Positions 26,601 through 35,461 of a stretch of DNA of 64,000 bases are shown here, piece by piece; the first letter of the stretch is position 1; every line of letters starts with the position of its first letter. The position numbers and the translations under genes were made by a program. The stretch comes from Thiotrichales bacterium (GTDB lineage Bacteria; Pseudomonadota; Gammaproteobacteria; Thiomicrospirales; Thiomicrospiraceae): assembly GCA_016938655.1 (NCBI GenBank), contig JAFGUG010000011.1:124001-188000 (forward strand), read 5' to 3'. The notes under the pieces are model-generated. The model did no database searches. It had not been told where the DNA came from and saw only the letters and a program-made list of their open reading frames with translations.

Positions 26601-27096
26601 TTGTTACCTTTAGACCGATTTGATTGAAAATTAAATTTTAAGAATTTTAGCATAAATGCAAAAAAACCTGTGATTTTGACTTGACAGACAAAAAAGAAAT
26701 TAAAAGTGAATAAAGTTGTAAAAAAGCTTGACACGGTTTTGAGTATCTTTATTTTTTATTTTTATAAGTGACATTAATTTATTTCTTTAACACGTTGATA
26801 AATAAGCTTTATAAATATTATTTAGGCAGTGTTTAATAATCATTAGGGTTTGTGTGCATTATCCACAAAAACTGTGGATAACTTTGTGAATAATGTTAAC
26901 AAAAGAGGCATAAGTGCTTTAATCTAGCGAATAAATATTAAACTGCTCAATTTTTAATCAACGGCCGTTCTGGTCATTTTTTACATATCAATCAAGACTG
27001 AATTTATGCGCTTAAAATTCACAACAGTGCAATTTTTATGTGTAATTCTGTGAAATAAAATTTAAACACGTTACAATCTCTAATTGAGTTCAATAC
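26601..27096. other. AT-rich intergenic region with DnaA boxes
   Basis: About 500 bases without a gene, very AT-rich at 26690-26830. It contains three DnaA-box sequences (26859-26893, listed separately) and must hold the promoters of the divergent kinase and fnr genes. A possible promoter reading toward fnr is TTGACA (26728-26733) with TATTTT (26750-26755). The region could be a replication-related locus or only a long regulatory spacer. Confidence 0.6.
26859..26893. promoter_or_regulatory. Cluster of three DnaA boxes
   Basis: TTATCCACA on the plus strand (26859-26867) is followed by two boxes on the minus strand: 26873-26881 (TTATCCACA) and 26885-26893 (TTATTCACA). All three fit the strict consensus TTATNCACA, within 35 bases and next to an AT-rich tract. 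DnaA clusters like this occur at replication origins, at DnaA-titrating sites and in DnaA-regulated promoters. The neighbouring genes are not the usual origin neighbours. Confidence 0.75.
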
Positions 27097-27110
27097 TTGA
27101 TACAAATCAA
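27097..27110 (+). promoter_or_regulatory. FNR box upstream of fnr
   Basis: TTGAT-ACAA-ATCAA matches the FNR/Anr consensus TTGAT-N4-ATCAA exactly. It ends 17 bases before ATG 27128, a position that suggests repression by FNR of its own gene if transcription starts upstream. Confidence 0.8.
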
Positions 27111-27127
27111 TAAAAGTGGCGAAAGTT

Positions 27128-27877
27128 ATGACGGAAATGAAAACAGCATTTAATGCAAGTTGCTTAAATTGTGGTTTACAAAAAATTTGTTTTCCTACGG
27201 GATTGGACAAAGATGAGATGGATCGATTGGATGCGATTGTGCAAAGAAAAGCGCCGCTCCAAAAAAACCAAGCTCTTTTTTCAGCCGGCGATAAGTTTAG
27301 TTCCTTGTATGCTATTCGAGCGGGCGTAGTAAAAGTATTTTCCTTTTCCGATAGCGGTGAAGAGATCATCCATGGTTTTTATCTGCCAGGTGATGTGGTG
27401 GGAATAGACGCCCTATCTTCTAAAAAACATTTGTTTAATGCAACGGCACTGGATGTGACTAGCATTTGCACCTTACCATTTGAAGAGTTGAGTGAACTGT
27501 CTACAAAAATCCCACACCTCAGTTCACAGGTTTTAAGCATTATGAGTAAAGAGGTGGTTGAGGGGCGTTTGCATTCCGAACTTTTAACAAAAAAGAATGC
27601 AGATCAGCGGATTGCCCAGTTTATTTGGAGTATGGCAGATCGCTATCGAAGTCGAGGTTACCACTATCTAGAGTTTCGTCTGAGCATTCTTCATCGTGAT
27701 GTTGCGACCTATTTAGGGCTCACGCCGGAGACTGTATCGCGTATTTTAGCCAAACTGCATAATGACAAGATAGTTACGTGGAAGAAAAAAGAGGTTTCAA
27801 TTCATAATGAAGCTGCTTTAAGAGGGTTAGCAGGCCTGGCAGAAAGTGATCTTATTTCTTGTTATAAGGTGGTTTAG
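27128..27877 (+). CDS. fnr: FNR/Anr-type oxygen-sensing regulator
   Basis: A CRP-family regulator of about 249 residues that senses oxygen through a [4Fe-4S] cluster. The three N-terminal cysteines are present in CLNCGLQKIC (Cys12, 15 and 21 from this start), and the fourth is Cys114 in TSICTLPFEE. A cyclic-nucleotide-like beta barrel follows, then a dimer helix and a helix-turn-helix whose recognition helix has ETVSR, the pattern that reads TTGAT half-sites. GTG 27116 and ATG 27137 are possible alternative starts. The exact FNR box just upstream implies autoregulation. The protein would switch the cell between oxic and low-oxygen metabolism. Confidence 0.93.
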   Translation: MTEMKTAFNASCLNCGLQKICFPTGLDKDEMDRLDAIVQRKAPLQKNQALFSAGDKFSSLYAIRAGVVKVFSFSDSGEEIIHGFYLPGDVVGIDALSSKKHLFNATALDVTSICTLPFEELSELSTKIPHLSSQVLSIMSKEVVEGRLHSELLTKKNADQRIAQFIWSMADRYRSRGYHYLEFRLSILHRDVATYLGLTPETVSRILAKLHNDKIVTWKKKEVSIHNEAALRGLAGLAESDLISCYKVV

Positions 27878-27989
27878 TTTCAGCTCACATTGCGAATAGA
27901 TTCTTTGCGTCTGCGGCTAGTTTTACGGGCTTTGCTTTCGTATAATGTTTTTAACTTATTATTTACTCAATTATTAAAAAGGTGTTCTC

Positions 27990-28517
27990 ATGAGTTTAAA
28001 TCACTTAACAAAGCTTTTTACTGCTGGATTATTAGCTACTGCCATGGTGGGTTGTAGTTCTACCCCCAAAACTGAAGAGGGTGCTGATAATACCAGTGCC
28101 GATGTGATGGAAAAAGCGGTTGTCGAAACGGCCATTGCACAACCTAATGAAAATGCAGATGCTGTCGATTTAGATAGTATGAAAGCAATGTTAGCCAGTA
28201 AGGTGGTTCGATTTGAGTTTGATCGCTCAGAAGTCACGTCTGAATTTTACGATACGATTAATGCACATGCGGATTATATGATGGCCAACAGCTCGGCCAA
28301 TGTTTTGATTAGCGGGCATTGCGATGAGCGTGGGACGCGTGAATACAACCTAGCCCTAGGTGAGCGCCGTGCCAATGCCGTTAAAGATGCGTTGATTGCA
28401 AAAGGCATCAGCCCAAACCGCATTGACGTGGTAAGTTTTGGTGAAGATAATCCTGTTGCCATGGGACATAATGAATCTGCTTGGTCACAAAATCGTCGTG
28501 CAGAGTTTAAGTATTAA
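27990..28517 (+). CDS. pal: Peptidoglycan-associated lipoprotein Pal
   Basis: An outer-membrane lipoprotein of 175 residues that tethers the membrane to peptidoglycan and works with Tol proteins in cell division. The signal sequence ends in a lipobox, AMVGC. The OmpA-like domain shows VVRFEFDRSEV and GHCDERGTREYNLALGERR, the Asp and Arg residues that bind diaminopimelate, and ends SQNRRAEFKY. The other tol genes are not adjacent, which is unusual because pal normally sits in the tolQRAB-pal cluster. It has its own terminator. Confidence 0.9.
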   Translation: MSLNHLTKLFTAGLLATAMVGCSSTPKTEEGADNTSADVMEKAVVETAIAQPNENADAVDLDSMKAMLASKVVRFEFDRSEVTSEFYDTINAHADYMMANSSANVLISGHCDERGTREYNLALGERRANAVKDALIAKGISPNRIDVVSFGEDNPVAMGHNESAWSQNRRAEFKY

Positions 28518-28536
28518 GTTTCATTTGTGGCGCTTT

Positions 28537-28576
28537 TAAAAGCCTTCCTAGCCTTTGTGTTAGGAAGGCTTTTTTG
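28537..28576 (+). terminator. Terminator of pal
   Basis: The stem AAAAGCCTTCCTA/TAGGAAGGCTTTT has a 10-base loop and is followed by a T run. Confidence 0.92.
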
Positions 28577-28635
28577 TTTTAACAACGTCAATTAACCTAG
28601 CCAATTTTTCATCTTCAGAGTTAAAAGAGTGTGAT

Positions 28636-31278
28636 ATGACAAGTAATGCCCCAACAGTAAATTTTTTAAAAGACTATCAAGCACCGCAGTTTGAGATTGA
28701 TTCCGTTTATTTAGAGTTTGACTTGAAACCTTCGGAAACGGTGGTCACCAATACGATGATGATTCGTGCCAAAGAGGGGGCACAGATTCTTGAACTTGCG
28801 GGTGAGCAACTTGAATTGATTTCTATCAAAATTAATGATGAAGACGTTCTGTCAAAATGCCAAATTACCGATGAGAGTTTAACGATTTCAGCAGGCCTGC
28901 CAGAATTCAAGTTGGAAGTTGTCACGCAAGTTTCCCCCCAACAGAATACCTCATTAGAAGGGTTGTATCGCACAAGCGGCAACTATTGCACCCAGTGCGA
29001 AGCTGAGGGCTTTAGAAAGATTACCTACTTTTTGGATCGTCCGGATGTTTTGACGCTATACACCACAAAAATCATTGCAGATAAGCAAGATAACGCCGTG
29101 TTGTTATCAAATGGTAATTTAATTGAGTCAGGTGAGTTAGAGGGCGACCGCCATTATGCGGTTTGGCAAGACCCTTTCAAAAAACCTTGTTATCTATTTG
29201 CTTTGGTGGCAGGTAATCTGGAGTGCATTGAAGATGTCTACACCACGGCAGATAATCGTGATGTGGTGTTACGCATATATGTTGAGGCTCGAAATATTGA
29301 TAAGTGTGAACACGCCATGCAATCACTTAAAAAGTCGATGCAGTGGGATGAAGAGCGTTTTGGGTTAATCTATGATTTAGATATCTACATGATTGTTGCG
29401 GTAGACGATTTTAATATGGGGGCGATGGAGAACAAAGGCCTTAATGTCTTTAACTCAAAGTTTGTATTGGCCAACCCAGACACGGCAACCGATGTCGATT
29501 ATGAAGGTATTGAAGCGGTGATTGGGCATGAGTACTTTCATAACTGGACGGGAAATCGGGTCACGTGTCGAGATTGGTTTCAGCTAACCCTAAAAGAGGG
29601 GTTAACGGTTTTTCGTGATCAAGAGTTCACGGCAGACATGCTCTCCCCGGCGGTAAAACGTATTGAAGATGTGAAAAAGGTTCGGAACAACCAATTTCCA
29701 GAAGATGCGGGACCCATGGCGCATCCGATTCAGCCGCAATCGTACATTGAGATGAACAACTTTTATACCATGACCGTCTATGAAAAGGGGGCTGAAGTTG
29801 TGCGTCTCTATCACACTTTGTTAGGTGAAGAGGGCTTCCAAAAGGGGATGAAACTCTATTTTGAACGCCATGATGGTGATGCAGTCACCGTAGAAGATTT
29901 TAGAAATGCGATGGCTGATGCGAATGACGTAGATTTGTCGCAGATGCATAACTGGTATATTCAGTCTGGAACACCGACGTTAAAGGTGACTGAGTATTAC
30001 GATGCCGATCAGCAGGCCTATACGCTGACCTTTGAACAAAGCCTGCCAAAGCAGGCTGAACCATTTAAACCGCTATTATTACCAGTTAAGTTGGGGTTGT
30101 TATCAGAAACAGGCGCTGCGTTACCTTTGAACATTGAAACAAACGGCGCGCGTGTGGATATTAAAAATCAGCAGGCCTTATTGTGGATGACTGAACAGAA
30201 GCAATCCTTAACCTTTACTCAGCTTGCAGACAAACCGGTTCCGTCCTTGTTACGAGGCTTTTCTGCACCAGTATATTTAGAATTTGATTACTCTGATGAG
30301 GCTTTGAGTCTGTTGACTCAAGCGGATCAAGATTCATTTAATCGTTGGGAAGCGTTTCAAACCTTGGCATTAAACGAGATTAAAAACAATATCCAGCGCT
30401 TTGAGTCTGGTCAAGCGTTGCAGCTTTCGGACGCACTCATGAAGGCTTTTAAGGCCGTGCTTGAGGACGCCAATGCCGATAAAGCGCTGATTGCCTTAAC
30501 CCTTACCTTGCCAAGCTTAACGTATGTGGGAGAGCAATATGATGTGGTGAATGTTGATGCTATCTATGAGGCACATCAGTGGTTACGTGTGCAATTAGCG
30601 ACTCAGAATGAGGCCGGTCTATTGTCGTTATATACTCAGTTAGCATCTGACCATAGCGCTTATCGTTACCATAAAGAGGATATTGCAAAGCGAATGTTAA
30701 AAAATGCCTGCTTGAGTTATCTCTCATTGTTGGAAAAAAATGCGGCCCTAGTGAAGGCTCAATTTGATGCACAGGCCAATATGACTGATGTTTTGGCTGC
30801 TCTTCAGAGTATTGCTAACAGCGAACACCCGCAACGGGTAGACTGTTTGCAAGCGTTTTACGATAAGTGGCAAGCCGATCCTTTGGTATTAGATAAATGG
30901 TTTGCGCTCCAAGCCAGTTCGCATCATGAGCACGCTCTACAGCAAGTTAAAGCATTGGTAGAGCATGCAGACTTTAGCTACGAAAATCCAAATAGAGTAC
31001 GCAGTGTCATTGGTGTATTTGGACGAATGAATTTATTGGGATTCCATCGTGCCGATGGCTCAGGTTATGCTTTTTTAGCTGAGCAGGTTATGAAGGTGGA
31101 TAAACTCAATCCTCAAGTTGCTGCTCGTATTGTTGCACCGTTTACCCATTGGCAGCGTTTTGATGAGGCACGTCAAACAAAAATGAAAGCCGCATTGAAC
31201 ACTGTTTTAGCCATGGACGGGCTTTCTAAAGACGTGTATGAGATTGTCTCTAAGTCACTGGCTGTGCAATCATTTTAA
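28636..31278 (+). CDS. pepN: Aminopeptidase N
   Basis: A cytoplasmic M1-family zinc aminopeptidase of 880 residues, the normal length. The substrate-recognition motif GAMENKGLNVF precedes the zinc site HEYFHNWTGNRVT, with His298, Glu299 and His302; Glu321 in LKEGLTVFRDQEF is the third zinc ligand. The C-terminal alpha-helical domain is complete. The gene contains several near copies of the iterated palindrome (for example 28890-28900 and around 30011 and 30171), mostly where Gln-Gln-Ala or Ala-Gly-Leu is encoded. The LppC-like gene follows after 28 bases. Confidence 0.96.
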   Translation: MTSNAPTVNFLKDYQAPQFEIDSVYLEFDLKPSETVVTNTMMIRAKEGAQILELAGEQLELISIKINDEDVLSKCQITDESLTISAGLPEFKLEVVTQVSPQQNTSLEGLYRTSGNYCTQCEAEGFRKITYFLDRPDVLTLYTTKIIADKQDNAVLLSNGNLIESGELEGDRHYAVWQDPFKKPCYLFALVAGNLECIEDVYTTADNRDVVLRIYVEARNIDKCEHAMQSLKKSMQWDEERFGLIYDLDIYMIVAVDDFNMGAMENKGLNVFNSKFVLANPDTATDVDYEGIEAVIGHEYFHNWTGNRVTCRDWFQLTLKEGLTVFRDQEFTADMLSPAVKRIEDVKKVRNNQFPEDAGPMAHPIQPQSYIEMNNFYTMTVYEKGAEVVRLYHTLLGEEGFQKGMKLYFERHDGDAVTVEDFRNAMADANDVDLSQMHNWYIQSGTPTLKVTEYYDADQQAYTLTFEQSLPKQAEPFKPLLLPVKLGLLSETGAALPLNIETNGARVDIKNQQALLWMTEQKQSLTFTQLADKPVPSLLRGFSAPVYLEFDYSDEALSLLTQADQDSFNRWEAFQTLALNEIKNNIQRFESGQALQLSDALMKAFKAVLEDANADKALIALTLTLPSLTYVGEQYDVVNVDAIYEAHQWLRVQLATQNEAGLLSLYTQLASDHSAYRYHKEDIAKRMLKNACLSYLSLLEKNAALVKAQFDAQANMTDVLAALQSIANSEHPQRVDCLQAFYDKWQADPLVLDKWFALQASSHHEHALQQVKALVEHADFSYENPNRVRSVIGVFGRMNLLGFHRADGSGYAFLAEQVMKVDKLNPQVAARIVAPFTHWQRFDEARQTKMKAALNTVLAMDGLSKDVYEIVSKSLAVQSF

Positions 31279-31306
31279 CGATTCAATCAAGGAGTGGTGT
31301 ATTCCT

Positions 31307-32806
31307 ATGCGCAAACATGGCATGTTGGCTGATTGGTTTACTCCTTTATTTGTTCTTAAAAAGGCGCGATTGCTGCAACTGAATCGTCTAACCTGTATGA
31401 ATGTAAACTCTGCAGGTCGGCTTTTGGCGGCAGCCGTGTTTTGTTGCGCGTTCGGTTTTTACAGTGCGGCAAGCTTTGCCGTTATAGTGCCTCCCAGTAA
31501 TGAATCTCTTGAAGCTCAGATTGAGTTTATTGATCAAGAGATTCTCTTATTACGAGCAGAGCTTGCTCAATCCAATCAAGACATCCCCGCCTTTCAACGG
31601 TATTTGCAACAGTTGAATGCGCTGAATAATCTAGCGCCTATTTTTCAACCACGTTTAGAGTCTTTACAACAGTTTAATCAACAGGTCTCTCAGTTAGGTT
31701 TAAAGGTTCCTAAAGAGGCTAAGCTTGCTGAAAACATCGAGTTTAAGATGCCGTCAGAGGGCAGTCAGGTTTTGGTGTTGTTGCCACTCAGTGGCGATTA
31801 TCAAGCGGCTGGGCAATCTATTTTGCAGGGCTTGCAAGCCGCTTGGCCCTTAAACAAGGCGTTTACTGTGATTGATAGCGGGCTTTATGAGTCAATGAAC
31901 GAGTTGTGGGAGTTGGTTAAGCTATATCAACCCGATTTTATCATTGGGCCATTAGAGCCTAATAAAGCGCGCGCTTTCCAGACTTTGGCAGTGCAGGTGC
32001 CAACGCTGTATTTAAATCAATTAGATACTTATCGTGCCAATGAAAAAGGACTGTCCCCTAGCAAAGTTTTGGGGTTGGATCAACTGAAGGCGTTTGTTGA
32101 TACCTTAGGTTTGGAGCGTGTTTTGGTTCTCTCTGATGCTTCAAACAGTGCACTAAGTTTGCAAAATGGATTTCAGCAGGCCTGGTCAACTTTGGAAGGG
32201 CATCGAACCTTTGAAGCTGTAAACCTCGATAAAGGCGTGCATCAATCTATGGCAAAGGCATTGAATGTTCAACGTTCGAATGCCCGAAAGAACTGGATTC
32301 AAAAAACCGTGGGCCTTGAACTGGAGTTTGAGGCTCGCGCACGTCAAGATATTGAAGCCGTGATCTTTTTCTCATCCATTGATGAAGCCATTCAAATAAA
32401 ACCGATTTTAGATTTTTACCATTTAAACAGCGTGTTTAGTTTATGGTACCCCTCAACCTATCCCACCGCTGAAGAACTTCTTTCTCAACAGCACAATTGG
32501 CAGCAAACTTATGCCTTCCTTCCCCCTTATCTTGTTCAAGTTCATTCAGACAAGATGGACTCTATTGCACAAGACTTTTCAACCCCGATTAACGACGATG
32601 ATTTGAGTGTTCCAAAAAGTGGCCTATTTTATGCTTTAGGAGAGTTGGTGGCGGAAATCGTCAAGAACTCGCGTATAAACCAAGCCAATCAACCGATAGC
32701 TGACTCTACGCTGGGTACCCTGATTACCAATCAAGAAGGGCGCTTGAGTATTTTGCCAAATGTGTTTTGGTTGGACGATAAACAGATTCAACCGGTTAAC
32801 GAATAA
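31307..32806 (+). CDS. LppC/LpoA-like penicillin-binding protein activator
   Basis: A periplasmic protein of about 499 residues. An N-terminal membrane-export segment (LLAAAVFCCAFGFYSAASFA) is followed by a helical repeat-like region (QQLNALNNLAP, LESLQQFNQQVSQLG) and a substrate-binding-protein-like domain. That domain opens VLVLLPLSGDYQAAGQSILQ and continues FIIGPLEPNKARAFQTLA. The layout is that of LpoA (LppC), which activates the peptidoglycan synthase PBP1a at the outer membrane. The usual lipobox cysteine is not clear, and the start is uncertain: 31307 follows AAGGAG at a long distance, and 31397 would begin directly at the signal peptide. The LppC family is assigned from the domain layout. 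Confidence 0.7.
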   Translation: MRKHGMLADWFTPLFVLKKARLLQLNRLTCMNVNSAGRLLAAAVFCCAFGFYSAASFAVIVPPSNESLEAQIEFIDQEILLLRAELAQSNQDIPAFQRYLQQLNALNNLAPIFQPRLESLQQFNQQVSQLGLKVPKEAKLAENIEFKMPSEGSQVLVLLPLSGDYQAAGQSILQGLQAAWPLNKAFTVIDSGLYESMNELWELVKLYQPDFIIGPLEPNKARAFQTLAVQVPTLYLNQLDTYRANEKGLSPSKVLGLDQLKAFVDTLGLERVLVLSDASNSALSLQNGFQQAWSTLEGHRTFEAVNLDKGVHQSMAKALNVQRSNARKNWIQKTVGLELEFEARARQDIEAVIFFSSIDEAIQIKPILDFYHLNSVFSLWYPSTYPTAEELLSQQHNWQQTYAFLPPYLVQVHSDKMDSIAQDFSTPINDDDLSVPKSGLFYALGELVAEIVKNSRINQANQPIADSTLGTLITNQEGRLSILPNVFWLDDKQIQPVNE

Positions 32807-32902
32807 CAATTTCCATTTAATTAAACAGTTAACTTAACGTTTTATTAAATGTGATGAGTTTTAACACATTTAAAAAGCGAAGCGTTTTAAAAGGAAAGTA
32901 TC

Positions 32903-34027
32903 GTGGCATCTGTAGATGACAACTTTGATCCCAATGACTTAGACAGTATTGATGCGCTTCTAGATGAGGCGGAACAAGAAGTGTCTGAAAACCTAGGTTC
33001 AGACCCTGTTATGGATGACCTGGATAATTTAGACGGTTTGGATGACCTAGAGTTAGGCGATCTATCAGATGACTTAGGCTCTAATGAACTGTCTGAGGTT
33101 GAGGTTGATTCGCTGGAAGATAAGCCGCTTCCTGACAATGACGAGAGTGCTTTAGAACAATTGCCCGAAGAGGCTGCGGCAGCAGCGCCAATCGCAAAAG
33201 AAAAGCAGTCTTCTGCAAAATCAATGGCAGAACCTGAAGAGGAATTTGTCTCAAAACGTGCTAAATCAAACAAAACTTCCCCTAATGAAGTATCGGTGGC
33301 AGAAATGGATTCAATTAAAAAACTGGTTATTATTTTTGGTTCGGTATTGATTGTGTTGGTTCTTACCGCAATTGGTATGGGGGTTTGGAGTGCTTTAGCG
33401 GCTTCAGGTGGGCTTGATGAAGAGACTCAAACCATGATTGAAGACATAAAAGCAGGTACTGAAACCAATACCATGGCCACTTCAGAAAGTACTAAAACGG
33501 TTAAGTCGGTTGAGAAAAAACTGGATGCACTCAGTTTTCAACTTGAGCAGCTCACTGCAGACATTGCGGCATTAGAGACGTCTTCAAAAAGTAAGGCATC
33601 AGCAGAGGCACCTGTTCCAGCCGTTATTTCGCCTATATTAGATTCACACGGCAAACCAATAGCAGGTAACCATACTCAGCCAGCACCCGTTGCAGTGGCG
33701 GCACCGGTAGCACATGTTGCCCCGGTATCAGATCAGGTGGTACTGGAAAAATTAAACGTTGTGAGTAGCAAAATGGCCTCTGCACAGAAGCGTATTGATG
33801 AGGTGAATAGACGTGTTAAGTCAATTCAGAGCCAATACGGACAATTAATGCACAGTGTTAAGGTGGTTGAAAAACAGATGGTAGACCAGCAAGCAAAAGA
33901 AGCAAAAGATGCAAAAGTGGCGAAAGAAAAAGAGAAGCCCGTTACGGATGAACGCTCTAACTATCAATACAATCGAACGCCTGATGCTATGTACTATGAC
34001 CAATCAAACCCAGATTCTTATCCGTAA
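32903..34027 (+). CDS. Acidic single-pass membrane protein, flagellar region, unknown
   Basis: A 374-residue protein I do not recognise. Residues 1-100 are very acidic and repetitive (DLDNLDGLDDLELGDLSDDL) and open with an IDALLDEAEQE motif. A single transmembrane helix is at about 142-168 (KKLVIIFGSVLIVLVLTAIG). Two predicted coiled-coil stretches (about 195-235 and 278-330) flank an Ala/Pro-rich linker, and the tail is Lys/Ala-rich. It starts at GTG 32903 after AAGGAAAG. It heads an operon with two lipoproteins, one of them FlgP, so a cell-envelope role linked to the flagellum is inferred. Confidence 0.6.
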   Translation: MASVDDNFDPNDLDSIDALLDEAEQEVSENLGSDPVMDDLDNLDGLDDLELGDLSDDLGSNELSEVEVDSLEDKPLPDNDESALEQLPEEAAAAAPIAKEKQSSAKSMAEPEEEFVSKRAKSNKTSPNEVSVAEMDSIKKLVIIFGSVLIVLVLTAIGMGVWSALAASGGLDEETQTMIEDIKAGTETNTMATSESTKTVKSVEKKLDALSFQLEQLTADIAALETSSKSKASAEAPVPAVISPILDSHGKPIAGNHTQPAPVAVAAPVAHVAPVSDQVVLEKLNVVSSKMASAQKRIDEVNRRVKSIQSQYGQLMHSVKVVEKQMVDQQAKEAKDAKVAKEKEKPVTDERSNYQYNRTPDAMYYDQSNPDSYP

Positions 34028-34052
34028 ATTGATGTGAGTAAGGTAGCGAAAA

Positions 34053-34307
34053 ATGACAACCGTAACCATTAAGGCCTTACTAATTGGCTTGAGTCTAATG
34101 ATTCTAAGTGGCTGCGGTGTATTGAATAAGGGATCACAATATCAGATTCCAGATTATTACGAAGCGGGGCTTATTGTTAAGCAACCTATTGTGGGTAAGT
34201 CCTATTATATTAATGACTTACGATGCAGCGAACGTTCAGGTGGTTGTCACCAAGAAGAAGTCGTTCAGCATCGTCGTTATGAAAAACCATATTATTTGAG
34301 TAAATAA
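34053..34307 (+). CDS. Small lipoprotein, flagellar region, unknown
   Basis: An 84-residue protein with a lipoprotein signal peptide ending LMILSGC, so Cys21 is predicted to be acylated. The mature part has two cysteines in LRCSERSGGC that could form a disulfide, and several Tyr residues. It lies 26 bases after the acidic membrane protein and ends 11 bases before the FlgP start. I do not recognise the family. Its place next to flgP makes it a candidate outer-membrane component around the flagellar basal body, but FlgO similarity is not evident. Confidence 0.6.
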   Translation: MTTVTIKALLIGLSLMILSGCGVLNKGSQYQIPDYYEAGLIVKQPIVGKSYYINDLRCSERSGGCHQEEVVQHRRYEKPYYLSK

Positions 34308-34318
34308 TGGAGTCCATC

Positions 34319-34882
34319 ATGAAAAATCGCACGTTATTATTCGCAGGCATCATAAGTGCCGCGACCTTAACAGGCTGTGCATCAACATCATTGATGCCAA
34401 ACGCAACTAACTCTGCCCCAGCGGCGGCAGCGGCTCAACCTGCTGCGCCGATGGCGGTTGCACAAGTTACTTATAAAAAACCGGAGCGCATAAAAATTGC
34501 GGGGATCGGTTATGGTGCAGAAAGTACATTCTCTGCCTATACACCGGGACAGCGACGTTTAATGGCGATTAGAGCCTCCAAGCTTGATGCCTATCGTGCG
34601 CTTGCTGAACAGTTGTACGGTATTAAAATCGACAGTAATACGGCAATTTCAACCCTGACGGCAAAAAACGATAGCTTTAGAGCGCGTGTCAATGCGGTAG
34701 TACGCGGTGCACGTGTTGTCAGTGTTACTCCTATGGCAGACAATAACTATGAAACGGTGTTAGAAGTTTACGTTGATCAGCGTTTCTTTGACGATACCTT
34801 TGTCTACAGTTCGGCTAATGAACAAGGGGTTTTAACACCCGCTGAAGTGTGTGTTCAATGCCGCGATGCCAGTTCTTATTAG
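34319..34882 (+). CDS. flgP: FlgP, LPP20-family outer-membrane lipoprotein
   Basis: A 187-residue lipoprotein (lipobox LTGC) followed by an Ala/Pro-rich linker and an LPP20 domain (GIGYGAESTFSAYTPGQRRL, then AIRASKLDAYRALAEQLYG). In Vibrio, FlgP is part of the H ring and related outer-membrane disks around polar flagellar basal bodies and is needed for motility. ATG 34319 is chosen over 34307 because GGAG lies 6-9 bases upstream and the signal peptide starts there. flgT, another H-ring gene, lies 4.2 kb downstream. Confidence 0.85.
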   Translation: MKNRTLLFAGIISAATLTGCASTSLMPNATNSAPAAAAAQPAAPMAVAQVTYKKPERIKIAGIGYGAESTFSAYTPGQRRLMAIRASKLDAYRALAEQLYGIKIDSNTAISTLTAKNDSFRARVNAVVRGARVVSVTPMADNNYETVLEVYVDQRFFDDTFVYSSANEQGVLTPAEVCVQCRDASSY

Positions 34883-34956
34883 ATCGAGATCCTTCTAGGC
34901 TCTCTAGATTATCTTTCTTAAGAGCGTAAATGGGTATCAAGATAGGAGTGATTAAG

Positions 34957-35244
34957 ATGCAACGCCGAACAGTAGGACTCAGTTTGTTTATTGTGCTATT
35001 TATTTGGATGGGTGTGGCTGAGGCTGCCAGTATCAGTACACGTGTCAGAATATTAGAGAGTAAAGTTTCTAAGTTTGATAAAAAAGCCGCAACAGAGAGC
35101 AGTGCCCGACAGGCCCTTGAAAAGAAGGTCGAAGAAAAACTGACCTCGGTTGACGATCTCAAGCTGCAAGTCGAAAAGATTAGTAAGCAGATGGAACAGA
35201 AAAATAAAGGCCCTTTAGAGGACAAGCGTTACGCTTTCCCATAG
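34957..35244 (+). CDS. Exported coiled-coil protein, flagellar region, unknown
   Basis: A 95-residue protein with a signal peptide (LSLFIVLFIWMGVAEAA) and a mature part that is almost entirely a charged heptad-rich helix (RILESKVSKFDKKAA, VEEKLTSVDDLKLQVEKISK). It is probably periplasmic and oligomeric. ATG 34957 has AGGAGT 8 bases upstream; the in-frame ATG at 34930 lies outside the signal peptide. It is the last gene of the operon beginning at 32903 and is followed by an iterated palindrome and a bidirectional terminator. The family is not recognised. Confidence 0.6.
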   Translation: MQRRTVGLSLFIVLFIWMGVAEAASISTRVRILESKVSKFDKKAATESSARQALEKKVEEKLTSVDDLKLQVEKISKQMEQKNKGPLEDKRYAFP

Positions 35245-35303
35245 CGGGTTTTACGATAACATGGTTCCTATTATCAATAGTTATAAAGAGTGAATTGGTA
35301 TTG

Positions 35304-35315
35304 AGCAGGCCTGCT
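35304..35315. repeat. AGCAGGCCTGCT palindrome
   Basis: An exact intergenic copy extended to TGAGCA...TGCTCA (16 bp) and followed by CTTT, the same right arm as the copy at 4157. It lies about 60 bases beyond the last gene of the envelope operon. Confidence 0.95.
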
Positions 35316-35397
35316 CACTTTGCCCTGTTAACTTTGCATTAGGTATTTAAATATGATTTGATTAACCATGTTATTGAAAAGAATTATCTTACTCAAA

Positions 35398-35438
35398 TAA
35401 AAAGAGCCCCAAGAATGGTTGTCTTGGGGCTCTTTTTT
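35398..35438. terminator. Bidirectional terminator, envelope operon / pilZ
   Basis: The stem AAAGAGCCCCAAGA/TCTTGGGGCTCTTT has a 7-base loop and a long T run on the right, with an A run on the left. It lies between convergent genes. Confidence 0.92.
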
Positions 35439-35461
35439 TATGCTCTCGATTTATGCTTGTA

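Noticed and set aside
32887-33273. Serine-rich 128-residue minus-strand ORF
   Set aside because: An exact shadow of the acidic repeat region in the plus-strand gene; the Asp/Glu-rich codons read as Ser-rich on the other strand.
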